Origin: Pseudomonadota bacterium
GTDB lineage: Bacteria; Pseudomonadota; Gammaproteobacteria; Burkholderiales; Rhodocyclaceae
NCBI GenBank assembly: GCA_018241725.1
Contig: JAFEDI010000138.1
Span: 62,001 to 126,000 of the forward strand
DNA: 64,000 nt
Direction: 5' to 3'
Shown: piece after piece, positions 18,120 to 26,424 of the stretch
How positions within the stretch are numbered: the stretch's first letter is position 1
Layout: the number at the start of each line of letters is the position of its first letter
Notes under the pieces: model-generated
Told to the model about the DNA's origin: nothing
What the model saw: only the letters and a program-made list of their open reading frames with translations
The model's database searches: none
Program-made: the position numbers and the translations under genes

Positions 18120-19886
18120 ATTTCCCCCGCCCGCACCCTCCCCATTGCCGCGGAACACCGGGAGTTCACCATCAAGGTGGGCGGCAGCCCCGTGCCCCGC
18201 AGCCACCAGCTGCTGTCGGTGAGCGTGGTGAACACCGCCAACCACATCGCCTTCTCGCGCCTCGCCTACCAGGACGGCAGCGCCTCCGGCAGCGACTTCC
18301 CGCTCAGCAACGACGCGCTGTTCGCCCCCGGCGCCGAGGTCGAGGTGCTGGCCGGCGCCGGCAACCAGCCCGACCTGCTGTTCAAGGGCCTGGTGGTGCG
18401 CCAGCGCCTCAAGGTGCGCGAGGGCTCGCCGCCACAGCTGCTCGTCGAATGCCGCCACGCGGCGACCAAGATGAGCCTCAAGCGCCACGGCGCCACCTAC
18501 CTGGACATGACGGACGGCGACGTGATCGGCCAGCTGTGCTCCGATGCCGGCATCAACATGACCGCCGCCAGCACCACCGTCAGCCACAAGCACCTGGTCC
18601 AGTACGACTGCACCGACTGGGACTTCCTCGTCACCCGCGCCCAGGCCAACGGCCAGCTGGTGCTGACCCGCGGCGCCGACCTGGAAACCCGCGCCCCCGA
18701 CGCCAGCGCCGCCACCGTGGCCAGCCTCAACTACGGCGCCACGCTGCTCGAATTCGACGCCGAGGTGGACGCCCGCCAGCAGACCCAAGCGGTCAAGACG
18801 CTGACGTGGAGCGCCGCCGACCAGGCCGTCCACACCCTCGACGCCAGCCCGCCGTCCTTCAGCGGCCCCGGCGACCTGAAGCCCGACGACCTCGCCTCGG
18901 CGATGGGCGTGGACACCCTCGAACTGCGCCACGCCATGCTGCCCGACGCCGAGGCCACCGCCGCCGCCGACGCCTGCTTCGCCCGCGCCCGCCTCGACCA
19001 GGTCAGCGGCCGCGCGATGTGCATCGGCCTCGGCCAGGTGCAGCCCGGCGACGTGGTCGAGCTGGCCGGCGTCGGCCAGCACTTCAGCGGCAAGGTGCTG
19101 GTCACGGGCGTGCGCCACGAGATGGACACCGTGCAGGGCTGGCGCACCCACCTACAGTTCGGCGGCGTGCCGGAAGACCCGGCCCGTCGGGAACGCCTTG
19201 AGGCGCGCCGCAGCACCAGCCTGCTGGCGCCGGCCCACGGCCTGCAGATCGGCGTCGTCACCGACAACGAGGACCCGGAAAACGAGTTCCGCGTGCGCGT
19301 GCGCCTGCCCCTCGTCGATCCGGCCAGCGACGGCGTATGGGCGCGGGTCGCCGCCGGCGACGCGGGCGACCAGCGCGGCGTGATGATCCGCCCGGAGATC
19401 GGCGACGAGGTAGTGGTCGGCTTCCTCGACGACGACCCTCGCGCCGCGGTGATCCTCGGCATGCTCCACAGCAGCGCCAAGGCCGCGCCGCTGACGCCGA
19501 GCAACGACAACCACGAGAAGGTCTTCGTCAGCCGCAGCGGCATCAAGCTGCACATCAACGATGACAAGGTGGTGCTGACCATCACCACCCCCGCCGAGCA
19601 GCAGCTCATCTTCGACGACGACCAGGGCTCAGTGCTGCTGAAGGACAAGAACGGCAACAGCATCAAGCTCGACAGCGACGGCATCACCGTCGAGAGCGCC
19701 AAGGCCCTCAACATCAAGACCGGCACCGACACCAAGCTCGACGTCGGCGCGGCCGGCGAGATCAAGACCGCCGCGGCCCTCGACATCAAGGCCGGCGCCG
19801 CCCTCAAGCTGGAAGGCAGCGGCGGGCTGGAAGCCACCACGCCGGCCATCGCCAAGCTCAAGGGTTCGCTGGTGCAGATCAACTGA
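18120..19886 (+). CDS. VgrG/gpD-like spike (hub) protein, unusual start
   Basis: Trimeric central spike below the tube that carries the PAAR tip. From the proposed start it has 588 residues: a gpD/VgrG hub part (about 15-350), an OB-fold with GLQIGVVTDNEDPENEFRVRV (about 373-455, including GDEVVVGFLDDDP), and a repetitive beta-helix tail rich in Lys, Asp and Ala ending in SLVQIN. Between the LysM stop and the first conserved residues (TLPIAAEHREF) there is no ATG, GTG, TTG or CTG in frame. An ATT at 18120 lies seven bases after GGAG, so a rare ATT start is proposed. Alternatives are ATG 17988, deep inside the LysM gene, or GTG 18177, which would remove conserved sequence. Confidence 0.9.
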   Translation: MSPARTLPIAAEHREFTIKVGGSPVPRSHQLLSVSVVNTANHIAFSRLAYQDGSASGSDFPLSNDALFAPGAEVEVLAGAGNQPDLLFKGLVVRQRLKVREGSPPQLLVECRHAATKMSLKRHGATYLDMTDGDVIGQLCSDAGINMTAASTTVSHKHLVQYDCTDWDFLVTRAQANGQLVLTRGADLETRAPDASAATVASLNYGATLLEFDAEVDARQQTQAVKTLTWSAADQAVHTLDASPPSFSGPGDLKPDDLASAMGVDTLELRHAMLPDAEATAAADACFARARLDQVSGRAMCIGLGQVQPGDVVELAGVGQHFSGKVLVTGVRHEMDTVQGWRTHLQFGGVPEDPARRERLEARRSTSLLAPAHGLQIGVVTDNEDPENEFRVRVRLPLVDPASDGVWARVAAGDAGDQRGVMIRPEIGDEVVVGFLDDDPRAAVILGMLHSSAKAAPLTPSNDNHEKVFVSRSGIKLHINDDKVVLTITTPAEQQLIFDDDQGSVLLKDKNGNSIKLDSDGITVESAKALNIKTGTDTKLDVGAAGEIKTAAALDIKAGAALKLEGSGGLEATTPAIAKLKGSLVQIN

Positions 19887-19905
19887 ACGCACGCCCGAGG
19901 ACACC

Positions 19906-20178
19906 ATGCCCAATGCAGCCCGCGTCACCGATCTGAGCGTCCATGGCGGCACCATCACCGGCCCCGGCGTACCCACGGTGCTGATCGGCGGCCTGCCCGC
20001 CGCCGTGCTCGGCGACCTGCACAGCTGCGTGATCCCGCCGCCGCACCCGCCGGTCACCCCCTTCGTGGCCGGCAGCGCCACGGTGCTGATCGGCGGCAAG
20101 CCGGCCCTGCGGGTCGGCGACAGCTGCGGCTGCGGTGCGAGCCCGGCCATCGGCGAACCGACGGTGCAGATCGGCTGA
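19906..20178 (+). CDS. PAAR-domain spike tip protein
   Basis: A 90-residue PAAR protein that sharpens the spike and may hold a metal ion. The repeating glycine- and proline-rich pattern is clear: ARVTDLSVHGGTITGPGVPTVLIGG at the start, a central HSCVIPPPHPP that supplies His and Cys candidates for metal binding, and a mirror ATVLIGGKPALRVGDSCGCG. It has no C-terminal extension, so it carries no fused toxin. It lies 19 bp after the spike gene and 10 bp before the gp25 gene. Confidence 0.93.
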   Translation: MPNAARVTDLSVHGGTITGPGVPTVLIGGLPAAVLGDLHSCVIPPPHPPVTPFVAGSATVLIGGKPALRVGDSCGCGASPAIGEPTVQIG

Positions 20179-20188
20179 GGAGCCCGCC

Positions 20189-20614
20189 ATGAGCGACACG
20201 CCCTCCTTCCTCGGCCGCGGCTGGTCCTTCCCGCCGGCCTTCGCCAACGGCAGCGTGCGCATGACCGAAGACGAAGCCGACATCCAGGCCAGCCTGCACA
20301 TCCTGTTCGGCACCGCGCCGGGCGAACGCTTCCTGCAGCCCAAGTACGGGCTGGACATGCACGAGCTGATGTTCGAGCCCCTCAGCACCACCGTCGCCAG
20401 CGTGCTGAAGGACCGCATCCTCACCACCGTGCTGGTCTACGAGCCACGCATCCGCGTGGACGCGCTGGACATCGACGACAGCCGGCTGATGGAAGGGGTG
20501 CTGACGATCCGCCTCGACTACTTGGTGCGTAGCACCAACTCGCGCTTCAACCTGGTCTTCCCGTTCTACCAGGGCGAGGCCAGCGAAGCGCTGCGCGCCG
20601 TCCGCCGGGGGTAA
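20189..20614 (+). CDS. gp25-like baseplate wedge protein
   Basis: A 141-residue GPW/gp25-family protein that starts sheath polymerisation at the baseplate. The motif DEADIQASLHILFGTAPGERFLQPKYGLD, with its central GERFLQP, is diagnostic, and the C-terminal half shows the expected VDALDIDD / LTIRLDYLV strands. The ATG at 20189 follows GAGGAG. An upstream in-frame ATG (20135) would overlap the PAAR gene and adds unrelated sequence. The glutamate of the GER motif, conserved in T4 gp25, is kept. Confidence 0.93.
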   Translation: MSDTPSFLGRGWSFPPAFANGSVRMTEDEADIQASLHILFGTAPGERFLQPKYGLDMHELMFEPLSTTVASVLKDRILTTVLVYEPRIRVDALDIDDSRLMEGVLTIRLDYLVRSTNSRFNLVFPFYQGEASEALRAVRRG

Positions 20615-20620
20615 ACGAGC

Positions 20621-23600
20621 ATGGCCCGGCACGAGATCCTCGCCGCCCTCATCGCCGCCGCCGGCACCCGCCAGGCCGACCGCTTCGACCCGCATCTCGA
20701 TCCGGCCTCGGCGCCGCTGGACGAGCGCGATGTGGGCGGCCTGCTGCGCGCCGCCGCCGCGCTGGCCGGCCATCTGAACTATTACGGCGCCGACCCGCAG
20801 CTGCCGTCCGGCAACTGGAGCGACTTCCTGCCGCAACAAGCGGCCGGCGAGGACGACCGCGCCTACCAGGCCCGCCTCGCCGCGCTGGCCGACGGCGACG
20901 ACGGCACGCTGCCGCCGCACCTGGCCCTGCTGGTCGCGGCCTTCCAGATCGCCGCCCGCCCGCGTGCGCTGCTCAACGACTTCACCCGCAAGCACCTGGA
21001 CTTCCAGATGCAGACGGTGCTCGGCTTCACGCCGCGCCCGCCGGTAGCCGACCACGTACATGTGCTGGTCGAACTTAAGAAGGGCGCCGCGCCGCTGGAG
21101 ATCGGCCCCAACGCGCTGCTGGCGGCCGGCAAGGACTCCCGCCAGCAGCCGCTGTTCTACCGCCCGGTCCGCACTATGGTCGCCACCCAGGCGCGCATCG
21201 CCAGCCTGCGCTGCATCGCCCTCGGCGGCGACGGCCGGCTGCGCTTTGCGCCGGTGGCCGACTCCGCCAATGGCCTCGGCGCCAAGCTCGCCACCGACCC
21301 GCCCAGCTGGCACCCCTTCGGCGTGCGGCACAGCGACGAGCCTGCGCTGCCGGACGCACCGGTCGGCTTCGCCCTCGCCTCGGCGGTGCTGTGCCTCGCC
21401 GAAGGCAGCCGGCAGATCGACGTGAGCCTGGAGCTGGACGGCATCGATTCAAACCATAGCGGCGAGCAGCTCGCCGACGCCTTCGAGGCACGCCTGTCCG
21501 GCCCCAAGGGCTGGCTCGGCCCCTTCCCCATCGCCCGCGCCGACTCCACGCTGTCCGCCGGCAGCTGGACCTTCAGCCTGCGCCTCGACGCCACCCAGCC
21601 GGCCATCGTCGACGCCAGCCCGGCGGTCCATCAACAGGCCTTTCCAGCCGGGCTGCCGGTGCTGCAGCTGATGCTGAAGGAAGGCTCCGCAGCCTTCGGC
21701 CGCCTCGCCGGCCTCAATCTGCGCCGCGCCCGCGTCGGCGTGAAGGCGGACGGCCTGCGCGGCCTCGCCCTCGAAAGCGATTTCGGCCAACTCGACCCGA
21801 AGAAGGCCTTCCTGCCCTTCGGCCCGCAGCCCGGCGTCGGCACGCGCTTCTACGTCGGCTGCGCGGAAGCCCTCGGCAAGCGCCTGTCGGCCCTCAGCCT
21901 GCAGATCGGCTGGCAGGGCGCACCGACCACCCAGGCCGCGCTGAGCGCGCTGTACGCCAACTACTCAGGCCAGGGCAATCTGTCCAGCGGCGTATGGGCC
22001 CAGGCGGAATGGGCCGACGCCGGCGGCGCCCATCCAGCCGGGCGGGTCAGTCTGGCGCCGGCCACCGGTGGCCGCGCCACGCTGGACCTGAGCGCCAGCA
22101 GCCGCGCCGGCCTCCCCCGCCCCTACCGCTGGCTCACCGTCTACGAAGCCTTCGCCCGCGCCGGCAGCGCCTATGCCCGCCGCGAAGCCGGCTTCCTGCG
22201 CCTGCGCCGCGGCGTGACCTCCAACGCGCCGGCCGCAACCAGCCCACGGGCCGGCTTCATCACTCTGGCGCTCGACACCGATCTGCTCCACGCCGCGTGG
22301 CGCAGCGAGGCCGTCGCCGGCCTGCTCGCCAAGCCGCCCAAGCTCCTCGGCGAACCGTGGACGCCCAAGGCCCAGGAGATCAGCCTGTCCTACCAGGCCG
22401 ACGCCGGGCCGAGCCGGGTGGACGACGACAGCGACACCAGCTTCGCCAACGCCGAAGTGGAGTTCTTCCATGTGGACGCCTTCGGCGTGTCCCGCGAGCA
22501 CGCCTGGCTCAATGCCCGTCACCCGTGGCTGGCGGCCGGCGCGACGGGCACCATCCCGCTGCTGCCGCCTCACCGGGACGCCGGCGAGCTGCTCATCGGC
22601 CTGTCCGGCGTGGGCCCCGGCGACCCGCTGAACCTGCTGTTCCAGGTCGCCGAAGGCAGCGCCGATCCCCTCGCCAACGCCCAGCGCCTGAGCTGGGCGG
22701 TGCTCGCCGACAACGCCTGGCGCCCCCTCGCCACCGGCACCGAGCTCACCCTCGACACCAGCCGCGAGCTGCGCGCCAGCGGCCTCGTCAGCCTGGTGCT
22801 GCCCATCGATGCGACCACCGACAACACCCGCCTACCGGCCGGCCTGATCTGGCTGCGGGCCGCCATCACGGCACAGCCGGAAGCCGCCTGCCGCCTGGTC
22901 GGCGTGCATGCCAACGCCTTCGAGGCGGTCTTCGAGGATCGCGCCAACGCGGCCGACCACCTGGCCAGCGCGCTGCCGGCCGGCAGCATCACGCGCTTCG
23001 TCGCGCCGGCACCGGCGCTGAAGGCGGTCAGCCAGCCCTACGCATCCTTCGGCGGCGCGCAGCAGGAAGACGCCGCCGCGCTGGCCCGCCGCGCTGCCGA
23101 GCGCCTGCGCCACCGTAATCGGGCCGTCGCCCGCTGGGACTACGAACGCCTGGTGCTGCAGGCCTTCCCGGCCGTCGAGCGGATCAAGTGCATCCCCCAC
23201 GCCAGCGACACCTCCTGGCTGGCCCCCGGCCACGTGCGCGTGGTGGTGGTGCCGGACCTGCGCAACCGCAACGCGGCGGATCCGCTGCAGCCACGGGTGG
23301 ACCTGGACACCCTGGAACGGATCAAGGCCTTCCTGCTGGCCCGCTCGCCGATGGGGCTGGACGCCGCCACACTGGCCGTGCGCAACCCGGCCTACCGGGC
23401 CGTGCAGGTGGATTTCAAGGTCGCCATGCGCAGCGGTTACGCCTTCAGCTACTACCGCGCGCAAATCAACCAGGCCCTGCTGCAGGCGCTGTCGCCGTGG
23501 GCCTTCGATGCCGGCGCGGCCCTCGAATTCGGCGGCCGCGTGCTGCGCTCGGCGCTGGTGGATTTCGTCGAAGGCCTGCCGTGGGTGGATTACGTCACCG

Positions 23601-23716
23601 ACTTCCGCCTGTGCTTCGCCGACCGCCCTGCCGAAGACCGGCCCGAGCTGGCTCCCGACGCGCCGGACATGATCCTCGTCTCCGCGCCCGACCACCTGAT
23701 CGCCGAGGTGAGCTGA
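20621..23716 (+). CDS. Baseplate J/gp47-like protein (Afp11-type)
   Basis: Large baseplate wedge protein of 1031 residues; with its neighbour it forms the ring that opens when the particle fires. The N-terminal 250 residues have the extended helical look of these proteins (LNYYGADPQLPSGNWSDFL). Residues about 800-980 hold the J-like core: AERLRHRNRAVARWDYERLVL, AVERIKCIPHASDTSWLAPGH and VDFKVAMRSGYAFSYYRAQI. The extra length compared with phage P2 gpJ (about 300) is typical of eCIS versions. It overlaps the next gene by one base (TGATG). Confidence 0.9.
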   Translation: MARHEILAALIAAAGTRQADRFDPHLDPASAPLDERDVGGLLRAAAALAGHLNYYGADPQLPSGNWSDFLPQQAAGEDDRAYQARLAALADGDDGTLPPHLALLVAAFQIAARPRALLNDFTRKHLDFQMQTVLGFTPRPPVADHVHVLVELKKGAAPLEIGPNALLAAGKDSRQQPLFYRPVRTMVATQARIASLRCIALGGDGRLRFAPVADSANGLGAKLATDPPSWHPFGVRHSDEPALPDAPVGFALASAVLCLAEGSRQIDVSLELDGIDSNHSGEQLADAFEARLSGPKGWLGPFPIARADSTLSAGSWTFSLRLDATQPAIVDASPAVHQQAFPAGLPVLQLMLKEGSAAFGRLAGLNLRRARVGVKADGLRGLALESDFGQLDPKKAFLPFGPQPGVGTRFYVGCAEALGKRLSALSLQIGWQGAPTTQAALSALYANYSGQGNLSSGVWAQAEWADAGGAHPAGRVSLAPATGGRATLDLSASSRAGLPRPYRWLTVYEAFARAGSAYARREAGFLRLRRGVTSNAPAATSPRAGFITLALDTDLLHAAWRSEAVAGLLAKPPKLLGEPWTPKAQEISLSYQADAGPSRVDDDSDTSFANAEVEFFHVDAFGVSREHAWLNARHPWLAAGATGTIPLLPPHRDAGELLIGLSGVGPGDPLNLLFQVAEGSADPLANAQRLSWAVLADNAWRPLATGTELTLDTSRELRASGLVSLVLPIDATTDNTRLPAGLIWLRAAITAQPEAACRLVGVHANAFEAVFEDRANAADHLASALPAGSITRFVAPAPALKAVSQPYASFGGAQQEDAAALARRAAERLRHRNRAVARWDYERLVLQAFPAVERIKCIPHASDTSWLAPGHVRVVVVPDLRNRNAADPLQPRVDLDTLERIKAFLLARSPMGLDAATLAVRNPAYRAVQVDFKVAMRSGYAFSYYRAQINQALLQALSPWAFDAGAALEFGGRVLRSALVDFVEGLPWVDYVTDFRLCFADRPAEDRPELAPDAPDMILVSAPDHLIAEVS

Positions 23717-26424
23717 TGGCCGCCCCCTTGTCCATACCGCCCACGCTGCCGCGCGCCCCCGAGCCCGCCGGCCGCAACGCCCAGGCCCTCTACGACGAGG
23801 GGCTGGCCCTGCTGCGCCGCCTCGCCGGCGCCACATGGACCGACCACAACCTGCACGACCCGGGCATCACCATCCTCGAACTGATCACCTGGGCCCAGTC
23901 CGAGCTGGGCTACCGGGCCGAGCTGCCGCTGGAAGACCTGCTGACCCCGCCGCCCGGCTCGCCGCTCGGCCTGGCCGACCGCTTCCACCGCGCCCGCCGC
24001 GTGCTGCCGACGCGGCCGCTGACGGCCCTCGACTGGCGCAAGCGCCTGATCGACCTGCCCGGCGTGAAGAACGCCTGGGTCATGCCCACCGACGCGCCGC
24101 CCTTGTACGCCGACCTGCTGCAGCGCCAGCTCGTCCGCACCGCGCCGGCCCACGGCCACTACCGGGAAGTGCGCATCAGCGGCCTGTACCGGGTCGCCAT
24201 CGACTTCATGGACGCGGTGAACACCCAGGCCGAGCGCGAGCCGGTGCTGCGCGCGGTGCGCGCCACGCTGGAGGCCAATCGCAACCTGTGCGAGGACTTC
24301 ATCGCCATCGAGCCGGTGCCGACCGAGCGTTTCGCGCTGTGCGCCGAGCTGGACCTGGAAGCCACCGCCGACGTCACCGAGGTCGCCGCCGGCCTGCTGT
24401 TCGCCGCCGCCCAGGCGATCGCCCCACCGGTGCCCAGCTACAGCCTGGCCCAGATGCGCAGCCGCCCGCTGGCCGATGGCCGCCCACGCGGCGTGGACGA
24501 CATCTTCGACGGCCCGGCGCTGGAGGACGGCTTCATCGACGAGGCCGACCTGGCGGCCTCCGAGCTGCCCGCCGAGTTGCGCCTGTCCGACCTGATCGGC
24601 GTGCTGATGGACGTGCCCGGCGTCCGCGCGATCAGCGACATCGTCCTCAATCCCCTCGACGGCGACGGCAATCCGCTTCCGGTTCCCAACCGCTGGCGGG
24701 TGCCGGTCACGGCCGGCCACCTGCCGCGCCTGGCCATCGACACCGACGGCGAGACGCCGGCTGGCCGGCTGGTGTTCCGCAAGCGCGGCCTGCCGGTGGC
24801 CGGCTGGAACATCGCGCAGATGCCCACCGCGGTGCGCGACCGCCTCGACGCACTGCTCGAAGCCGCTCGCCAGGCTGTCGAAACACCCCGTGCCGAAGAC
24901 CTGCCGGTGCCGGACGGGCGCTGGCGCGACCTCGCTGCCTACCGCTCTGTGCAGCTCGACTTCCCACCTCTCTACGGCCTGGGCCCAACCGGGCTGGCCG
25001 GCAACCCGGATGCCCAGCGCCAGGCCCAGGTGCTGCAGCTGAAGGCCTACCTCAGCTTCTTCGACCAGCAGATCGCCAACGACCTGGCCCAGCTCGCCCA
25101 GGCCGCCCGCCTGCTGTCGGTGGCGCCGGCCGAACTCACCGCCACGGCCGACCGCTTCGACGGCCTCCCCGACGACGCCCACGTGCTGGCCGCGCAGACG
25201 GTAGACAGCATCGTCGGCCACGATCAGGTCTACGCCGCCGACGTCACCCCGACCGTGCTCGCCAACCTGCAGGAGACGCCGGCCGAAGCTGCAATCCGCC
25301 AGCACCGCCTGCTCGACCACCTGCTCGCCCGCCTCGGCGAAGATTTCTCCGAGTACGCCGCCGCGATGGCCTCCGCCTTCGCCGACACCAGCGACGAGGT
25401 GATCGCCGACAAGTGCGCCTTCCTGGCCGACGCCGCCGAACTGTCGGCCAACCGCGCCGGCGCCTACGACCAAAGCCTCGACGGCCCCACCGACCTGTGG
25501 AACAGCTTCAACGTCAGCGGCCTCGAAAAGCGCCTGGCGCGCCTCTTGGGCATCGCCGACTTCAGCCGCCGCAACCTCGGCGCCATCTCCTACGAAACCT
25601 ACTCGGAGATCGATACCACCCCCGGCGACGAATTCCGCTTCCGCCTCTTCCGCGCCAGCGACAACAAGATCCTGCTGTCGTCCACCGCCAACTTCGCCAC
25701 CCGCGAAGATGCCCGCGCCCGCATGATCGCTGCGATCCTGCGCGGCCAACAGGCCGACGACCAGCACTACCGCATCATCCAGGGCAGTGACCAGCGCTTC
25801 TACTTCAGCGTCGTCGACACCGACGGCCAGCTGCTGGCACGGCGCGTCGAGGGCTTCCCCAGCGAGACGGCGGCGCGCAACGTGATCGCCGACCTGGCCG
25901 ACTACCTGCGCGAGCACTACAGCGGCGAAGGCCTGTACGTCATCGAGAACCTGCTGCTGCGCCCTACCCAGGATGACGACCCGCTGCTGCCGATCTGCGT
26001 GGACAGCGACTGCAGCGATTGCGCCGACGCCGACCCTTATTCCTGGCGCCTGCAGATCGTGCTGCCGGCCTACGCCGGGCGCTTCCAGCAGATGGATTTC
26101 CGCAACTTCGCCGAGCACGTGATCCGCAGCGAAGTGCCGGCCCACCTGCTGCCCAAGATCTGCTGGGTGAACGCCGACGACATGGCCCGCTTCGAGCTCG
26201 CCTACCGGGACTGGCTGTCCCTGCACGCCGGCGTCACCAGCGCCGACCGGCAAGCCAAGCTGCAGGCGCTGATCGACGCCATGACGACGATGAAGAACAT
26301 CTACCCGCAGCGCACCCTGTTCGACTGCTTTGCCGAATCGCCCAAGCCGCCCTTCGTCCTTGGCAGCACCGCCCTCGGCAGCGCCCCCGACCACGTCATC
26401 AACCAGGAGACGGACCATGGCTGA
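23716..26424 (+). CDS. Baseplate protein of Afp12/Pvc12 type
   Basis: A 902-residue baseplate component. The segment WTDHNLHDPGITILELITWAQSELGYRAELPLEDLL, about residues 38-75, is the strongly conserved signature seen in eCIS Afp12-like proteins and also weakly in gpI-type wedges. Near the C-terminus a cysteine cluster (ICVDSDCSDCADADPY, about residues 760-775) and the segment EVPAHLLPKICWVN are visible. The cysteines could bind metal, but this is speculative. The start ATG at 23716 overlaps the preceding stop, and its own end overlaps the next gene by 8 bp, so the three large genes are translationally coupled. Confidence 0.85.
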   Translation: MAAPLSIPPTLPRAPEPAGRNAQALYDEGLALLRRLAGATWTDHNLHDPGITILELITWAQSELGYRAELPLEDLLTPPPGSPLGLADRFHRARRVLPTRPLTALDWRKRLIDLPGVKNAWVMPTDAPPLYADLLQRQLVRTAPAHGHYREVRISGLYRVAIDFMDAVNTQAEREPVLRAVRATLEANRNLCEDFIAIEPVPTERFALCAELDLEATADVTEVAAGLLFAAAQAIAPPVPSYSLAQMRSRPLADGRPRGVDDIFDGPALEDGFIDEADLAASELPAELRLSDLIGVLMDVPGVRAISDIVLNPLDGDGNPLPVPNRWRVPVTAGHLPRLAIDTDGETPAGRLVFRKRGLPVAGWNIAQMPTAVRDRLDALLEAARQAVETPRAEDLPVPDGRWRDLAAYRSVQLDFPPLYGLGPTGLAGNPDAQRQAQVLQLKAYLSFFDQQIANDLAQLAQAARLLSVAPAELTATADRFDGLPDDAHVLAAQTVDSIVGHDQVYAADVTPTVLANLQETPAEAAIRQHRLLDHLLARLGEDFSEYAAAMASAFADTSDEVIADKCAFLADAAELSANRAGAYDQSLDGPTDLWNSFNVSGLEKRLARLLGIADFSRRNLGAISYETYSEIDTTPGDEFRFRLFRASDNKILLSSTANFATREDARARMIAAILRGQQADDQHYRIIQGSDQRFYFSVVDTDGQLLARRVEGFPSETAARNVIADLADYLREHYSGEGLYVIENLLLRPTQDDDPLLPICVDSDCSDCADADPYSWRLQIVLPAYAGRFQQMDFRNFAEHVIRSEVPAHLLPKICWVNADDMARFELAYRDWLSLHAGVTSADRQAKLQALIDAMTTMKNIYPQRTLFDCFAESPKPPFVLGSTALGSAPDHVINQETDHG

